Assembly: GCA_015832175.1 (NCBI GenBank)
Contig: WJXW01000006.1
Span: forward strand, 2,592,987 to 2,656,986
From: Paraphaeosphaeria minitans
Lineage: Eukaryota; Ascomycota; Dothideomycetes; Pleosporales; Didymosphaeriaceae
Direction of reading: 5' to 3'
DNA: 64,000 nt
Program-made: the position numbers and the translations under genes
The notes under the pieces: generated by a model
Told to the model about the DNA's origin: nothing
The model's database searches: none
Seen by the model: the letters and a program-made list of their open reading frames with translations, nothing else
Shown here: positions 36,668-48,819 of the stretch, piece by piece
Position numbering within the stretch: the stretch's first letter is position 1
Layout of the letters: every line of letters begins with the position of its first letter

Positions 36668-36856
36668 ACTAACGCGCTATCTCGCGCATCAACGCACTAT
36701 CTTAACGCACTATCCTACACACCAACGCACTATCTCAACGCACTATCCTGCGCACCAACGCACTATCTTAATGCGCTATCCTGCGCACTAACGCACTATC
36801 TTAACGCGCTATCCTACGCACTAACATACTATCTTAGCGCACTATTATGCGCATTA
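36668..36856. repeat. 33-bp minisatellite
   Basis: The string AACGCACTAT followed by CT recurs at 36691, 36724, 36757, 36790 and 36823 (the last as AACATACTAT), a period of exactly 33 bp. Each unit holds a second half-copy (AACGCACTATCC). 33 bp is 11 codons, and on the minus strand it reads as an open 11-residue repeat (RQCAGQ type). Confidence 0.9.
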
Positions 36857-37289
36857 ATTTATAATTTACTATCTCAACCTTACACCCCTATCTATCTAGT
36901 AAGTGTAATTTCTAGCTAACTATCCCAACCGTAACTTTTAACTGCATAACTACACAACTTTACCTATAAACCACAAGCCTACCCTTTCACCTATATAGGG
37001 GACCTTTATGCGTGTGGGCTGTGAGGACTCCTCGCAGCACTACTAGGGGGTAGTTACAAAAGTTTATAGCACTATTATTATTAGGGCGAAAACTTTATTA
37101 AGAAGCCCTAAGGAATCGCACTATCTGCAGGTTATGCTAAGCCACTAAACAATTTCAACTCTATACTAGGACTAAAATTAGTATAACGTAGAATTATAGA
37201 TCACGTAAACCTTTCTTAAGTACCCCTAATTAGTAAATACAACCCTCTTAAGTGTTACCTAGCTATTGTACAAATTGTTAACATCCTCT
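36857..37289. other. Spacer between minisatellite and copy B
   Basis: No gene I can support. The minus strand is open for short stretches that might extend the coiled-coil gene of copy B, but nothing recognisable is encoded. Confidence 0.35.
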
Positions 37290-37299
37290 AGGAGCTGCT

Positions 37300-38740
37300 G
37301 ACTACTTACTAGTTAGAAACCTGTGATTAAATCACAATACGCTAGATTCTTGTCTAAAAGCATCTCTAGGAGTAAGGGCTCCAGCGGCTCTAGATCTAAT
37401 ATATACGCTTTATACGTTTCTGCTACAGCTATTGCGCTTTTAAAGACAGTATTGTTGTATTACGCAACTATGTCTATCTATTACTAGAGCTACGTAACTG
37501 TTATACTTTATTTAATATAGGTGTTAAACATAGAGTTCCTTAGTAGTATTGTAAACACACCTATACTAAACCTTGCCTTAAGTAGACACTATTATCTCCC
37601 TACATCTAAGTACTAACCAAATTCTCTCTACGCTATAGGATGCGTTTCCTTAGTTAGTTCCTCCTCTTCTATTGTACTAAATTTTTAAGTAAATAAAAGT
37701 TTTTTTGTAATAGACGCGTATCCTTTCCCTCTTCTACTAGATAGTATCTTTCTTTTTCGTACTAGGCCCTCTAATAATTTAAACTCTAACTATAGCGCTG
37801 CCTATATCTAGCGCTGCTGTATCTTACTTATAATACTAACCGCCTATCCTTATCTTACGCTCTTATACAGCGAATGGAACCTCTTAGTCTTAAACTATAT
37901 AAAACTATATTTTATAAAACTAGCACTAAAGCGTTGCAATAATACTATGCTACTCTCTAGTACAGTGTTAGCTATAGTACTGTTACCCTCTTTATATTTA
38001 ACTATATCTAGTAGTCTCTCCACCTTTTCTCTAAACAACTATAGGCCCTATATATACTTTATCCTCTATACCTATAACACTATTTTCTAATTACACAGAC
38101 ACTTAGCTACACCTATAGTAACTACTTAGCTTATTATCCCTTCCCTAATAGTAGCGCCCACTCTTAGTAGTTTTTTTACAAATATATAGTAATGTGCCTC
38201 TTCTCTATTATCTTCTAATAACTCCGCCTCCTCTATATATTATATACATGGTATAACTTCTATTATTGTGTCCACTAGCTGACGCTTTAGCTTTTAATTT
38301 CTATCCTCTACCAAACAGCTGGTCGCTTTCAACGTGCGATTTTGTTTTAGAGGCGCTTTTAGGGCCTCTACTTAAGTATCTTCCTCCTTACCTAACTCTT
38401 CCTCACTATTACTTCGGCGCGCTTAGTCCCTATAGATAGAGTGCAAAAAGTAAAAAAATTCTTCCTTTTCTACTTATTTATATATCTATTGCACCGCAGA
38501 CTTAGGTAAGCTGCACAGAAATGCCTTAGTAGAAGAACCTCTTCTCTATAGAACTAAACACCACATAGGCTTCTAATTATAAACTCGTTCATGTACGTCT
38601 CGTATAAGGGAGGGAATTAGACTACTGTTATTCTAAAGCACCTTAGCTAGCAAGATTAAAAAATAGTAGGCTATAGTGTAATGTAGTGTTTATATAACCT
38701 AGAATAATAAATGTTGCCTAGTGTTTCTCGTCTCCCCTTA
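37300..38740 (-). pseudogene. Coiled-coil protein gene relic, head-to-head with recombinase-helicase
   Basis: Minus-strand reading of roughly 470 codons with TAG/TAA at Gln/Trp sites. The N-terminal part is hydrophobic-helical (VIQTLHYTIAYYFLILLAKV near 38680). A segment PMWCLVLQRRGSSTKAFLCS follows near 38540. The centre is strongly charged (SNSEEELGKEEDTQVEALKA near 38390, then a Lys/Arg/Glu/Gln helix) and expected to form a coiled coil. Basic segments and a Leu/Glu-rich tail (LEPLEPLLLEML near 37360) follow. Family not recognised. It is present in copy A and as a scrap at 1037-1430. Its start lies very near that of the divergent recombinase-helicase gene, so they probably shared a promoter and may have worked together. 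Confidence 0.6.
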
Positions 38741-38760
38741 GCACTAAAGTTTAGCCAACT

Positions 38761-41700
38761 TATTTTAACTATAGATGTGGATTGAAATTAATTGCACTAC
38801 TACTAACTATAGAGACTCCTAAACACATTTACTATAATAAAACCTATTACTTTATCACCTGCGTACTGCATAAATATGTGATACTTCTAAGTAAGGTGTT
38901 TTCCTATTTTAATAAGGAACACAAATAAGAGACAACTAGTAAAGAGAGGCGCGTTATTTAAGAATGTATTAATAAGCTTAGGAACCTTCACCCACCACTA
39001 TAAGAGAAATACGAAGAATTTACAGTCCCTAACACCTTAGTACCAGCCTTCTCTGGCCTACGTGTTATCCCTAATAGTTATTGCTATTGTTACTATACCT
39101 ATATTGCTACTAGGATTTCTGCAAGGCATAACATGCGAGGACACCTACGCTAGGAACATAAACTCTATATTCTAAATGTAGCTAAAGAAAAAAGGCAGCT
39201 CTAGTACAGTAAGTAAGTAAAGGGCGTAAATTACTAATAGTTTTTCCTCTCTGTGCTACCCCTATTCTAAAACCTTTATCTTACTCGCAAATTTATAGTT
39301 AAACTATCTATAAACTTGCATAGCTCTAAAGTCACTACTAATAGCGTTAAAAACCTAACTAAACCTAGCGCAGTTCCTATACCTATTTCTGCCCCTACTA
39401 GCAGTAAATTTGCAGATTAGCTCTAGGAAGCGTTGTAATAGGCTAAGAAAGCAAAGTAGGAGTAGTTAGTAGCTATACCTAGCACACCCTCTATCTCCAC
39501 AAATCCTTAGGTTACCTATATAGGTGTCCTATAAGTGTTTAGCAATACGTCTACATAGGTAGAGGCTTTATAATATATAGCTGTACTAACTACTATAAGT
39601 AATCTAAAGCTATATTATCTCTATGTAACTATAAAGAGCATAGCTAGAACTTGGTAGAATATTACTAGTAAAGCCTCCTGCTACGCCTGTATAAGAGTAA
39701 TATAGGAACACAAGACTAATATTCCCCTTACTCTACTAGAGCTATACTAGGACTTTCGCCTCCGCTACGTAGGACCGCTCTAGAAGATATTTATCTTCTT
39801 CTACCACGTATTAGTTAATAATATGGAGAAGCCACTAACACTTTATTTGCAGCCTTACTAGGAGTAGACCTAGCGGGACATTATAGAGTACTTAGATTTA
39901 ATAGATAACATCCTAGAAGTCTAAGAGCACTACACTAGAACTTAATTCACATTATTTAAAAAGCACTACTATCGCTTTTGGCTATCCCTTATTAAACAAA
40001 CTAATTAAACTAAGCATTTTAAACTTGCCCTACTAACACCTATAGCGTTCCTAACACTCTCCCACAATAGAAAGGGTTTTTAAGAGGCGTATAACTTCGT
40101 AATAGACATATTAGCTATAAAGAAGTTCTACTGTTTTATAGGCCTTTAGAAACTATAGGACGACCTTGTCTATTTAAATAACATCTAGCCCTAGGCTACC
40201 ACAAATAGTATGTAAACTACTGTTTCGCTTAATAAGGCTTCCCTTCTTATTACTAAGCAAGATAGTAACATGTCTATAGAGGCAGAGAACTATAATCTCA
40301 CAGACACGTTTAAGGCGTAGGTATATAACTACCTTACTACAAAGTATTCTATAAGCATAAGCTAGCTTATAAACACAGCACAGTTTATTAGTAAGTTCTA
40401 ATATAGTAAGAACCTAGATGCTTTTATGCACTAGAACAGGAATACAGTTACTGTGCGCAATATAAGAACAACCCTAGCCTTATTTATAATAATGGCCAGG
40501 AACGAGTATAAGGAGACCTTGAAAATCCTATGCTAGCTAACCTTTGTGTCTGCTCGTTTAGACCTTCTAAATATTCTATAGAAACTTCTAGTAGAGGAAC
40601 TAAAAAATGTCACACTAGGCTTCTCTATATTTGGCCCTAACAATAGTAACCTTGTGTACAGAGCCAACTTTGTCGTTAAAAACCTAATAAAGGGGGTAGG
40701 TTAAGAAAGTTTTTTAACTACCCCCCTTATAAACCTACGTAACTTTACCTAGGTGCAGTAATACTGCAATCTAGTATAGAAATTTCTAAAGTATCTTCTT
40801 TGCCTAATTCACTTTACTAGCGGCTAACCTAGCTATAGAATAGAAGTGCTTAGCGTTTAACTTAAGAATAGTTATACTACAGGTATACATAATATCTTCC
40901 TATACAATAGTCTTATCGCGGTAGTCCTACAATACTATAAAGGGTATAACCGCGACAAGACTGTAAAGACTATATACAGATTCCTCCCAGTAAAGGTGGG
41001 CAGTCTCTTAGTGTAGTACATTTGGCTAGTCCAACTATTCTATCTAGTTATTTAAGGACAAATAGGGACAGACCTTTACAACCACTATTATAAGTAGGCG
41101 CAAAGTGTGCTCCTATAGCTAGACATAATAGGAAAACAATACACTACGTCGCATATCCTTAGTTTAGCTATCCAGAGTGCTAGTCTTTATTAGATTAGGT
41201 AGGAGATTAACATTAGCACCTTACGTTACTTTATAATCGCTTTCGCCCGCTAGTTCGCCAGCTCTAAGATACTTGTTTAGGAACTCACCAAAGAGGATGT
41301 AAATAATATTACAAACAAGATAGAGGCTAAAGCACAAGAAATATAGGCTAGACACCTACCTAAAACAGCCCACGTAGTATACGCACTTAATATATTAAAG
41401 ATATTTACTTACTTATTTAATAATACAGAGGCACACTTTAAGACGTTATAGAAATAGTATTACGCTATTCATTTTAGCTTAGTAGAAGCGCAGCTAAGTC
41501 TTAACTATCGCAAGAGCATTATAGCTACCACTTAATAGCAGAATACTAAGAGAAGCAACATTAATCTCTTATAACTATTACAAGAGAACTTTAGATGCGA
41601 CACCTAATTTAGAGGTATATAGAAGGCTGCCCTATTAGCCATCCTTACAGGTAAAAGTGTAGTAGTGTACATTATAAGCACTAGAGCTGGTAAAAGTCTC

Positions 41701-43794
41701 CTTTTCATGCTACCAGCCTGCTATCTAGGCTATAGGCAGAGTCTTGTAATAGTGCCACTTATAGTCTTGCGTATAAACATACTTTAACGCTATGTAACCC
41801 TGCGTATACGTGCTATAGTGTAGAAGTAGGACTTATGCGATAAGTAGGTAGCTATTATACTTATAACTCTAGAGAATATAGCTAGTAATAGTTTCTAGGC
41901 TTACGTACGTAGGTAGAAGTTGTTAGGCGTACTAGAGTAAATAGTAGTAGACAAATTTTACTATATTATTCTCTTTAATATGGCATACCGCCCTCATCTC
42001 CGCAACCTACATTAGTTAATATAGTATAAAGTCCCTCTAACTTTACTTACTATAACCCTACCTCTAGATAATTAGCACTAAGCGTTTTAATTACTAGGCC
42101 TTCCTATAGATATAAACCCTTACAGGGAATCTACACCTTATAGTAATGTCCAATATAAGGTCTATAGCGTCCTACTCTTAATAAGCACTATAATAATAGA
42201 CATAGTAGAGTATATATAACAGGCTCTATAAAAATTTAAAAAGGTTCTTATCTATATTAACCTTGTTTCAACAGTAGATACCCTAGCCTAGGGCCTAGAC
42301 TGCTTAAGATACCACAGCCAAATAGAAGAGGATAAGAAGGGAATAAGCTTAGACCTATTCCTATAATAATTAGAAGGTGCTATAATTACAACTAGCGCAT
42401 TAATAGAAGGCCTCTATGTCCTAGATATCTAGACAGTTATTAGGTTCGCTCTACTAGCCAGTCTAATTAGCCTTATACAAGAATTTAGCAGGGTTGCCTA
42501 GGACTAGGAACTAGGCACTATACGCCTGGTGCTTAGTAAGTAAGTCCTAAATACACACTTTAATAAAGCCAGTTAGGATGCTTAGCTAGCTGTGCTAGCC
42601 TATGTATAGAACCCTACCTACCAACTAGTCTACTATCGCAGCATTATTAATTATTATCTTAATAGTAATAAGATAAGGAAGATGTGTAAAGCATCTAAGT
42701 AGGCTTATAATATATACTTAGACTTAATTTACTCCCTATCTAATTTACCCTACGTGTAAAGTTTATTAATTACACTAGGAAAACTCTAAGGTGCAGTAAG
42801 GGGGCTGCTGCAAAACGTGCCTTTAACGCCTATTTAGGCTAGATACAATGTAAACTCCTTACTAGCCTACATAATAGGTACCCAGAGTAGTAACTATTAT
42901 ATTCTATTATTTAGAAAACGCCTACTATCTCTAATACCTAGTTAATTAACTAGGCTAGCCAGCCTATAGACAGATCCAGGTCTCCTCCTAATATATACAG
43001 GAACCATGTTAGGTTCCCCTACTAAACGTTTATTTACCCCTAGTTAGTTTTTCTCTAGCTCCCTAGTCGCTGTGCTAATTGTATACACAGTAAACCTACA
43101 TTAGAAGGCACTAGCCACGCCTTTTAGAGTAACCTACTAAGAGAGGGAGCTAGACTTCTTTTAACATAGAATAGAAGAGGCTAGGAAGAGAAGAGGCAGG
43201 ATCTTTAGGGAAGAGATACTAGCTTATCTTAAATACTAGAGACTTTACTATATGGCTTGCTTTATTAAATAGAAGCCCTTTAACTATAGCTAGGATTAAT
43301 GTGCCATTATTACTAGATAAAAGACAACCTACTTAGGGAACACTATTATGTTCTATCGCGTTTAGATAGGAAACAAATAGGGTAAAGGTAACTACTAGGC
43401 CTACCTTCTCCTAGCAAATTACTGCTCTAGGTGGCTTATACTAGAATCTAACCAGATTTAAACAGGACTATTAAAAGACGCTTTATGTATTAACAAATTC
43501 GCTATTTAAAATACGTAGGCGATCCTGTAGAATAAGTGCCTAAAGGCGAAAGAGCTGTAGAGTTGTAATATTAAAGTAATTAAGGGTAAGGACTAGGATT
43601 CTAAGAGTACTAATACATTCTAGTAACACTTTATTAGTGTTATTAATTTTGGTAATAACTATAAGGCGGGAAAGATTATTCTTAGCCTTAACTAGCTAAC
43701 ACAGACCTACTATATGTCTAAGCACTATACAGAGTTATGGTAGGACTACCCTAGCCAGGGAGCTAGTGGAACCCCTTCCGCGATACTAATTTAA
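38761..43794 (+). pseudogene. Zinc finger-tyrosine recombinase-RecQ-like helicase relic, copy B
   Basis: One frame (codon starts at positions 3n+1) can be followed from 38761 to a likely natural TAA at 43792-43794, about 1,670 codons, broken only by TAG/TAA at Gln/Trp positions and with no indels I can detect. The N-terminus has two zinc-finger-like modules like those of the 57899 gene (near 38850-38910, and RGHLRQEH near 39145). A recombinase-like segment follows: Arg at 40837-40839 (YRIEVLS), Lys at 40939-40941 (YYKG), Arg at 41224 in TLRYFIIAF (Arg-His with His now Tyr), then H at 41353 and Y at 41380 in ARHLPKTAHVVY. Helicase motifs: GAGKS near 41686-41697, DEFH now DKFY at 41950, RPHLRNL, LLTITLP near 42040, TTSALIEG, and QEFSRVA. 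A C-terminal tail ends SGTPSAILI. It is clearly related to the intact 57899 gene, but distant. Confidence 0.78.
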
Positions 43795-44069
43795 ATGTAA
43801 TATAGATATAATAATAGAAGGTTTAAAGTAGGTGACGCATACTATAGAACTAAGGGAAATATAAGAATCTATATCTATTATATAGGGCACAAGTAAGGTA
43901 AATTAGGGAGAGAGGCTGTCTTGCAAACATATTAGGGTTTAAAATAGAATAGAAGAGTGTTAGGCACGCGTCTAGCGTAAGCGGGAGTGTATTTATAACC
44001 CCTAGTAATAGTAATTAAATGCGTTATAAAAGGAAGTAATACTAAGCTAGAAAGACTACTCTTAAGGTG
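43795..44069. other. Downstream flank of the recombinase-helicase relic
   Basis: No gene. The sequence is shared with copy A (19076-19344) and in part with 15290-15790. It separates two genes pointing toward each other. Confidence 0.6.
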
Positions 44070-45894
44070 TAAACATATCTACTAGGCTTAGCTGCAGCAA
44101 GTAAGCTAGTATAAGCTTAGTATTACTTTTGCCCTTATTATCCCTACTATCCTTACCCTCCTTACCCTTACTCTTGCCTTTGCCTTCCTTGCCCTCTTTA
44201 CCCTCCTTACCCTCTTTACCCTCCTCGCTCTCCTCTTTGCTATTAGTAGCCTCCTCTATCTATATAGGCAGCGTAGGTGCGACCGCCTTAATAAGCAGCG
44301 TATCCTTATCACTAATAGGCTTACCTACTAACCCGTCCATGCCTAACCACATACTTAGCCTCTAGCTTACCTAGTACACCTTTAGGTTAACCTTCTTTAC
44401 TGCCTCTAGCCAGAGGTTCCACTCCCTAACGCGCAGTGTCTGCTCCACCTACTTATAGGTAATGTTGCTAGGGATTAGGCATAGGAAGCCCTAGTTAAGA
44501 GTTTTAGCGGCATTATACTACTAAGTGGCTTAGTTCAGGCGCAGCTTCTACGCATTCTGCGCTAATATAGGTAGCTTATAGCTAGGAGGCATAACTATTT
44601 AAATAAGCGTAGTAATAGCCTTACTATTATATTACTTAAGTAGCACCCCTTCTACTACTAGCTTAGCTATCTTATTAGCGTAGGCACGCCTATAGAAGGC
44701 TATTACCTAGCAGTACTTAATATACACAGCTACTACGCAGCACTTATAGTGCTTAACCAGATAGTATATAGTAGTAAAAGTTTTATCCACTGCACTCCTA
44801 GGTGCGTAGGACACAGCCTATATTGCCTACACAGTACCCACTTTGCCCACTAGCAATGCCCCTAGCTAGCTGGAGATAGGGAAGGGGCTACTATAAGAGC
44901 GCCAGGCGGAGAGAAAAGTAGCAGTGTGTTACTATATAGTCTTATTACTAAGTGACTGTGCGTGATTTAGTATGTAAGTAGTAGTTACGTAGGGGCTAGT
45001 AGCTATAGTTATTAGGTCGCGCCTCTTACCCTTATTATCTTCCTTTCTAATGTTTTGCTTAAGAATCTAGGTAACGTTAGGCTTGTCTTTTAGCGCAATA
45101 CTGTTATAGGCATTAACTTCTACCTAGCTAGCGTTTAGGGGAGGGCAAAGTAGATCTAGCTTAACTACCTTCCTGCGCTGCTAGTGGGCTACCTACCTAC
45201 GTTAGCAGTCCTATTCCGCGCGGTGGTTATTGTGGGTCGTCGCCCTAACGTAGGTAGGTAATACTTAGAACGCAGGACTCTGCGTAGAAGAGAGACAGAA
45301 TAGTAGTTAGGAGCAGACCTGCTTAGTGGGCGAAGAGGCAGAAGTAAAGACAAAGGGCTACTACGTACGCCTTAAAGAGGGCTCCTAGGCCAAAGGAGGC
45401 ACCCTACTTAGGTCTTTAATATTGTTATTATTAGCGTTCTAACAGTTAGGATCTACAGTAAGTTACTAGGCAGTAGTAATAAAATATTACTATATATTGT
45501 TAGGTAGCGTGTTAGGGGGGAGCATCTGGCAAATTAAACTAACAGTAGACAGGAGCGATAGAGTAATTAGGACTAGCTTACAGTGGCTGGCGTTGTTAGG
45601 AAGTAACTATCTAGCGCTGTAACAGAGGGTTTATAAGCTTTACTAGTGTAGTGGAATAGTAAGCTAGCGTGCGAAGAGCTGTTTGTACGCTTTATTAGGG
45701 GGGTTATAACTAAAGTCGCGAAGAACGCGACCTTTAGCGGCCAGAGGAAAGCTGTAGGGGCCACTATTATAGTAAGTAGTAGCATCCTTAAGAACAGCTA
45801 TCCAATGTATATTTAAGTAGGAAGCAGCAGGTAAGATAGAAAGAGGTAGAATAGAAAGTAGTAGGTAGGGAAGATATAGTAACGCACTAAGCAC
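44070..45894 (-). pseudogene. Gly/Lys-rich protein gene relic, copy B
   Basis: The minus-strand frame runs from an ATG at 45894 to about 44070, roughly 600 codons with TAG/TAA at Gln/Trp positions. The N-terminus is hydrophobic up to about residue 25, then soluble (DFSYNPPNKAYKQLFARQL). The middle contains basic stretches (NIRKEDNKGKRRDLITIA near 45030) and a Tyr/Lys/Arg-rich helical part (YCQVIAFYRRAYANKIAKLV near 44690). The C-terminus has Gly-Lys-Glu repeats (EGKEGKEGKEGKGKGKSKG at about 44170-44230). It faces the recombinase-helicase gene tail-to-tail. Not recognised; the basic low-complexity tail suggests nucleic-acid binding but proves nothing. Confidence 0.5.
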
Positions 45895-48819
45895 CCATAC
45901 TTATGCTCTACTACACATTTATAACCCACGCGTTATTATAATTAACGCTTACAACACTGCCAAAGCATTTAAACTAATAGTAAACACGTAAACTAAGGTA
46001 AATTAACTTAACGTAAGCTAGCATTAAGTAACAGCAATTTACAATAATTTAGGTAAGGCGGTAGAGTGTAAATCTCTAAGATATAGTACTACAAAGCGCC
46101 AATCTATATACTTACATTAGACTAACCATTTAAACCACACACAAATTGTGTCCAGTTTAAATAGTTATTTATAAGTAAGTATACTTCCTCTCACATTAAG
46201 CGCAGCTACCCAGCGTAGCACACAAGAAAAGAAGTATACAAACACAGAGCTAGGCGTATCTCTAAGACACGCTACCACGTTTATTAACTTACAGCCAGCT
46301 CCCTACCAACCTATATAGCCAAAGCCAGCACAGATAGGACTAACATACACAAACTAATGCGAATTAACGCAAATAACGCAAATTAACAGAAAGTAGCGTA
46401 GATTAGCACCAATTCTGTAGCAATTACATAGAAAGTAAAGACCTAAATAGGCCACTTATAACTTACTAGGACTTGCAGGCATACCCCACAAATAAAAAGA
46501 ATCTGGATAAGCCACTTATTCCTTAACTTAACAGCAATTAACGCCAATTGCCAAGAAACAGCGCAAATTGCCACTATATGGACTTATGGATACAAATAAA
46601 CTGCTGCTTTACCATACTATATTATATAAGAAAGAGGGCTTTGTAAGTAAAGGTCCTAGTAACGCGAATTAACGCGAATTAACGTAAATTAACGCCAATT
46701 AACGCGAATTAATAGGAAGCAGCGTAAATTGCCACTATATTAACTTACAAATTGTAAGGATCTATATAGAAGCATTAAAACTATTCTACCTAGAGACTAC
46801 GCTTTAGATTATAGATAAGGAAGACATAAATAAGCATCTCACACTTAGGCAAACAGGCTATCTTAACACGAGTTCACACAAACTAACACAAAGTAGGGTG
46901 TATTAGCACCAAGTTAGTACCAACCCTAATATATAGCAAGCACCTAGATAAGCCGCCTATTCTTTATTAGAGGACTTGCAGGCATGCCCTATAGATAAAA
47001 AAAATATAGATAAGCTGCTTATTCCTTAAATTAACGCGAATTAACGCGAATTAATAAGAAGTAGCGTAAATTGGCACTAAGTCTATACTAACCCTAATAT
47101 ATAGCAAGCACCTAGATAAGCTGCCTATTCTTTATTAGAGGACTTATAGGCATGCCCTATAGATAGCAAAGATCTAGATATACTGCTTATTTCTTATCTA
47201 AGGACGTTTAGCCATGCCCTATAGACAGGAAGTCGTTGTCCACAGGACAAGGATATAGTATAGCTATAGGGGCTACATCACAATATAATTAATAGAGCTA
47301 GTATAGGTAGTAAGACCTCCTAATTATGCAAATTAGGGACATTAACGCTAGTTTATACAAATTAACGCTAATAAAAAGGAAGTAGTGTAAATTACCACTA
47401 CATTAACTTATAGATAGCAAGAATGTAAACACACTACTACTTTACTATATAGAATTAGGTAAAAAAGAGGGCTATGTGAGCAAAGGCCCAGATTAACGTG
47501 AACTAGCGCTATGTGTGGCAAATTAAGAGGGAACAGTTTACGTAGAGCTCTCTAGGACTGGTAGCTTAAACTTTAGAGCCTGTAGGGAACACTCATATAC
47601 GTGCCTATAAGAACCTTAATACTATACCCGCTCTGCCTTACGCCTAGATTTAAAGCTCAGCGTGCTTAGTTTTTTTTAGAGGCTAGATCCACTACTCTAG
47701 ACATTAAAAAAATAACCACACAGTAAGACGTTACAAAAGGACAATACCTATACTTAGAAATCTATAAAAGAGTACAGTTCTATCCCTTACATACCACCCA
47801 TTTATTAGTAAGGCGGTAGAAGCAGACTAGATAGAGTATAATACCCTAAGAGTAGGCGTAAGCATAGGCCATTTTCTATGTAATTGGAACATCTTATTAA
47901 GGTATACACCTCCTACTACTACTACACTTATCTATACTAGAGACGTTATATCCAGTAAGGGTCTAAAGGATACAGAAGTAGGGCAGTTACCCTATAGAGC
48001 CAAATGTAAAGTAATCTCTTATTAACTTTAATATAAGGCGCTCTGCCAGGCTAAGTAAGGAGAAATAAGTAAATTAACGCAGAGTAACAAAAGACAGCGC
48101 GAATTAGCACTAGGTAACAGCAATGTACAATAATTTAGGTAAGGCGGTAAGGATAATATATAAGAAATATAGTCTAGCAAAGCGCTAACGCGTATACTTA
48201 TATTAGAGTAACCTCTTTACGCTTTAATATTAACTAGTTTGTATAGGTTTTAATTACTAAGCGTACTTTAGCTAAGACCAGCTAGCCTATATAGATTAAG
48301 GAGAAGCGTAGTAGTAGAGTTAAAAAATAGAGTAAGAGCTTCTAAGGCTAGTGCGCCCAAACCCCAAATATAGCTATAAGCGCCATATCTAGGATTTAGT
48401 AGACTGTAATGTAAGGGGTAACAGCGCGAATATAAATAGTAATCTGTAACAATTTAGGCAAGGCTAGGCCTAGTAACATAATAAAAAAACTTAGCGTATA
48501 ACTACGCCTCTATAGTTAACTAGCGTAGATACTGCCTAAGTTCTTTTATTAATGTTCTTTAGCGCCAATATAGGCTAAGTACTCTTATTAATAATAAATA
48601 AATAGGAGGTGAAGCTGCGCGTCGCGTATATAGAAACTGGCTCTTTAGCCTACCTCGCAATTTATAAAATGCGCTAATATGCCCTCTTATAATATTTATA
48701 ATATTAGAGATACTTTAAACTAGTCTAGTAAGTATTATATTACATCTATACCTTATAGTAGCTACAATAACGCACTATGTATAGTATATAGTTAACATTT
48801 TTAATAAAGTCCCCTTATG
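45895..48819. other. Gene-free repeat-bearing segment, copy B
   Basis: Parallel to 21191-24184. It contains a run of TTAACGCGAA-type units at about 46655-46715 and many single copies nearby. Two related blocks of about 110 bp lie at 46010-46130 and 48070-48200. Internal near-repeats carry AAGCACCTAGATAAGC at 46945 and 47105. Nothing here reads as a convincing gene. Confidence 0.6.

Noticed and set aside
36458..37282. Possible solo LTR, from TGTTAGGATC to TGTTAACA
   Set aside because: Only the first nine bases match the G2 LTR, no flanking duplication is present, and the shared R-U5 sequence is missing.
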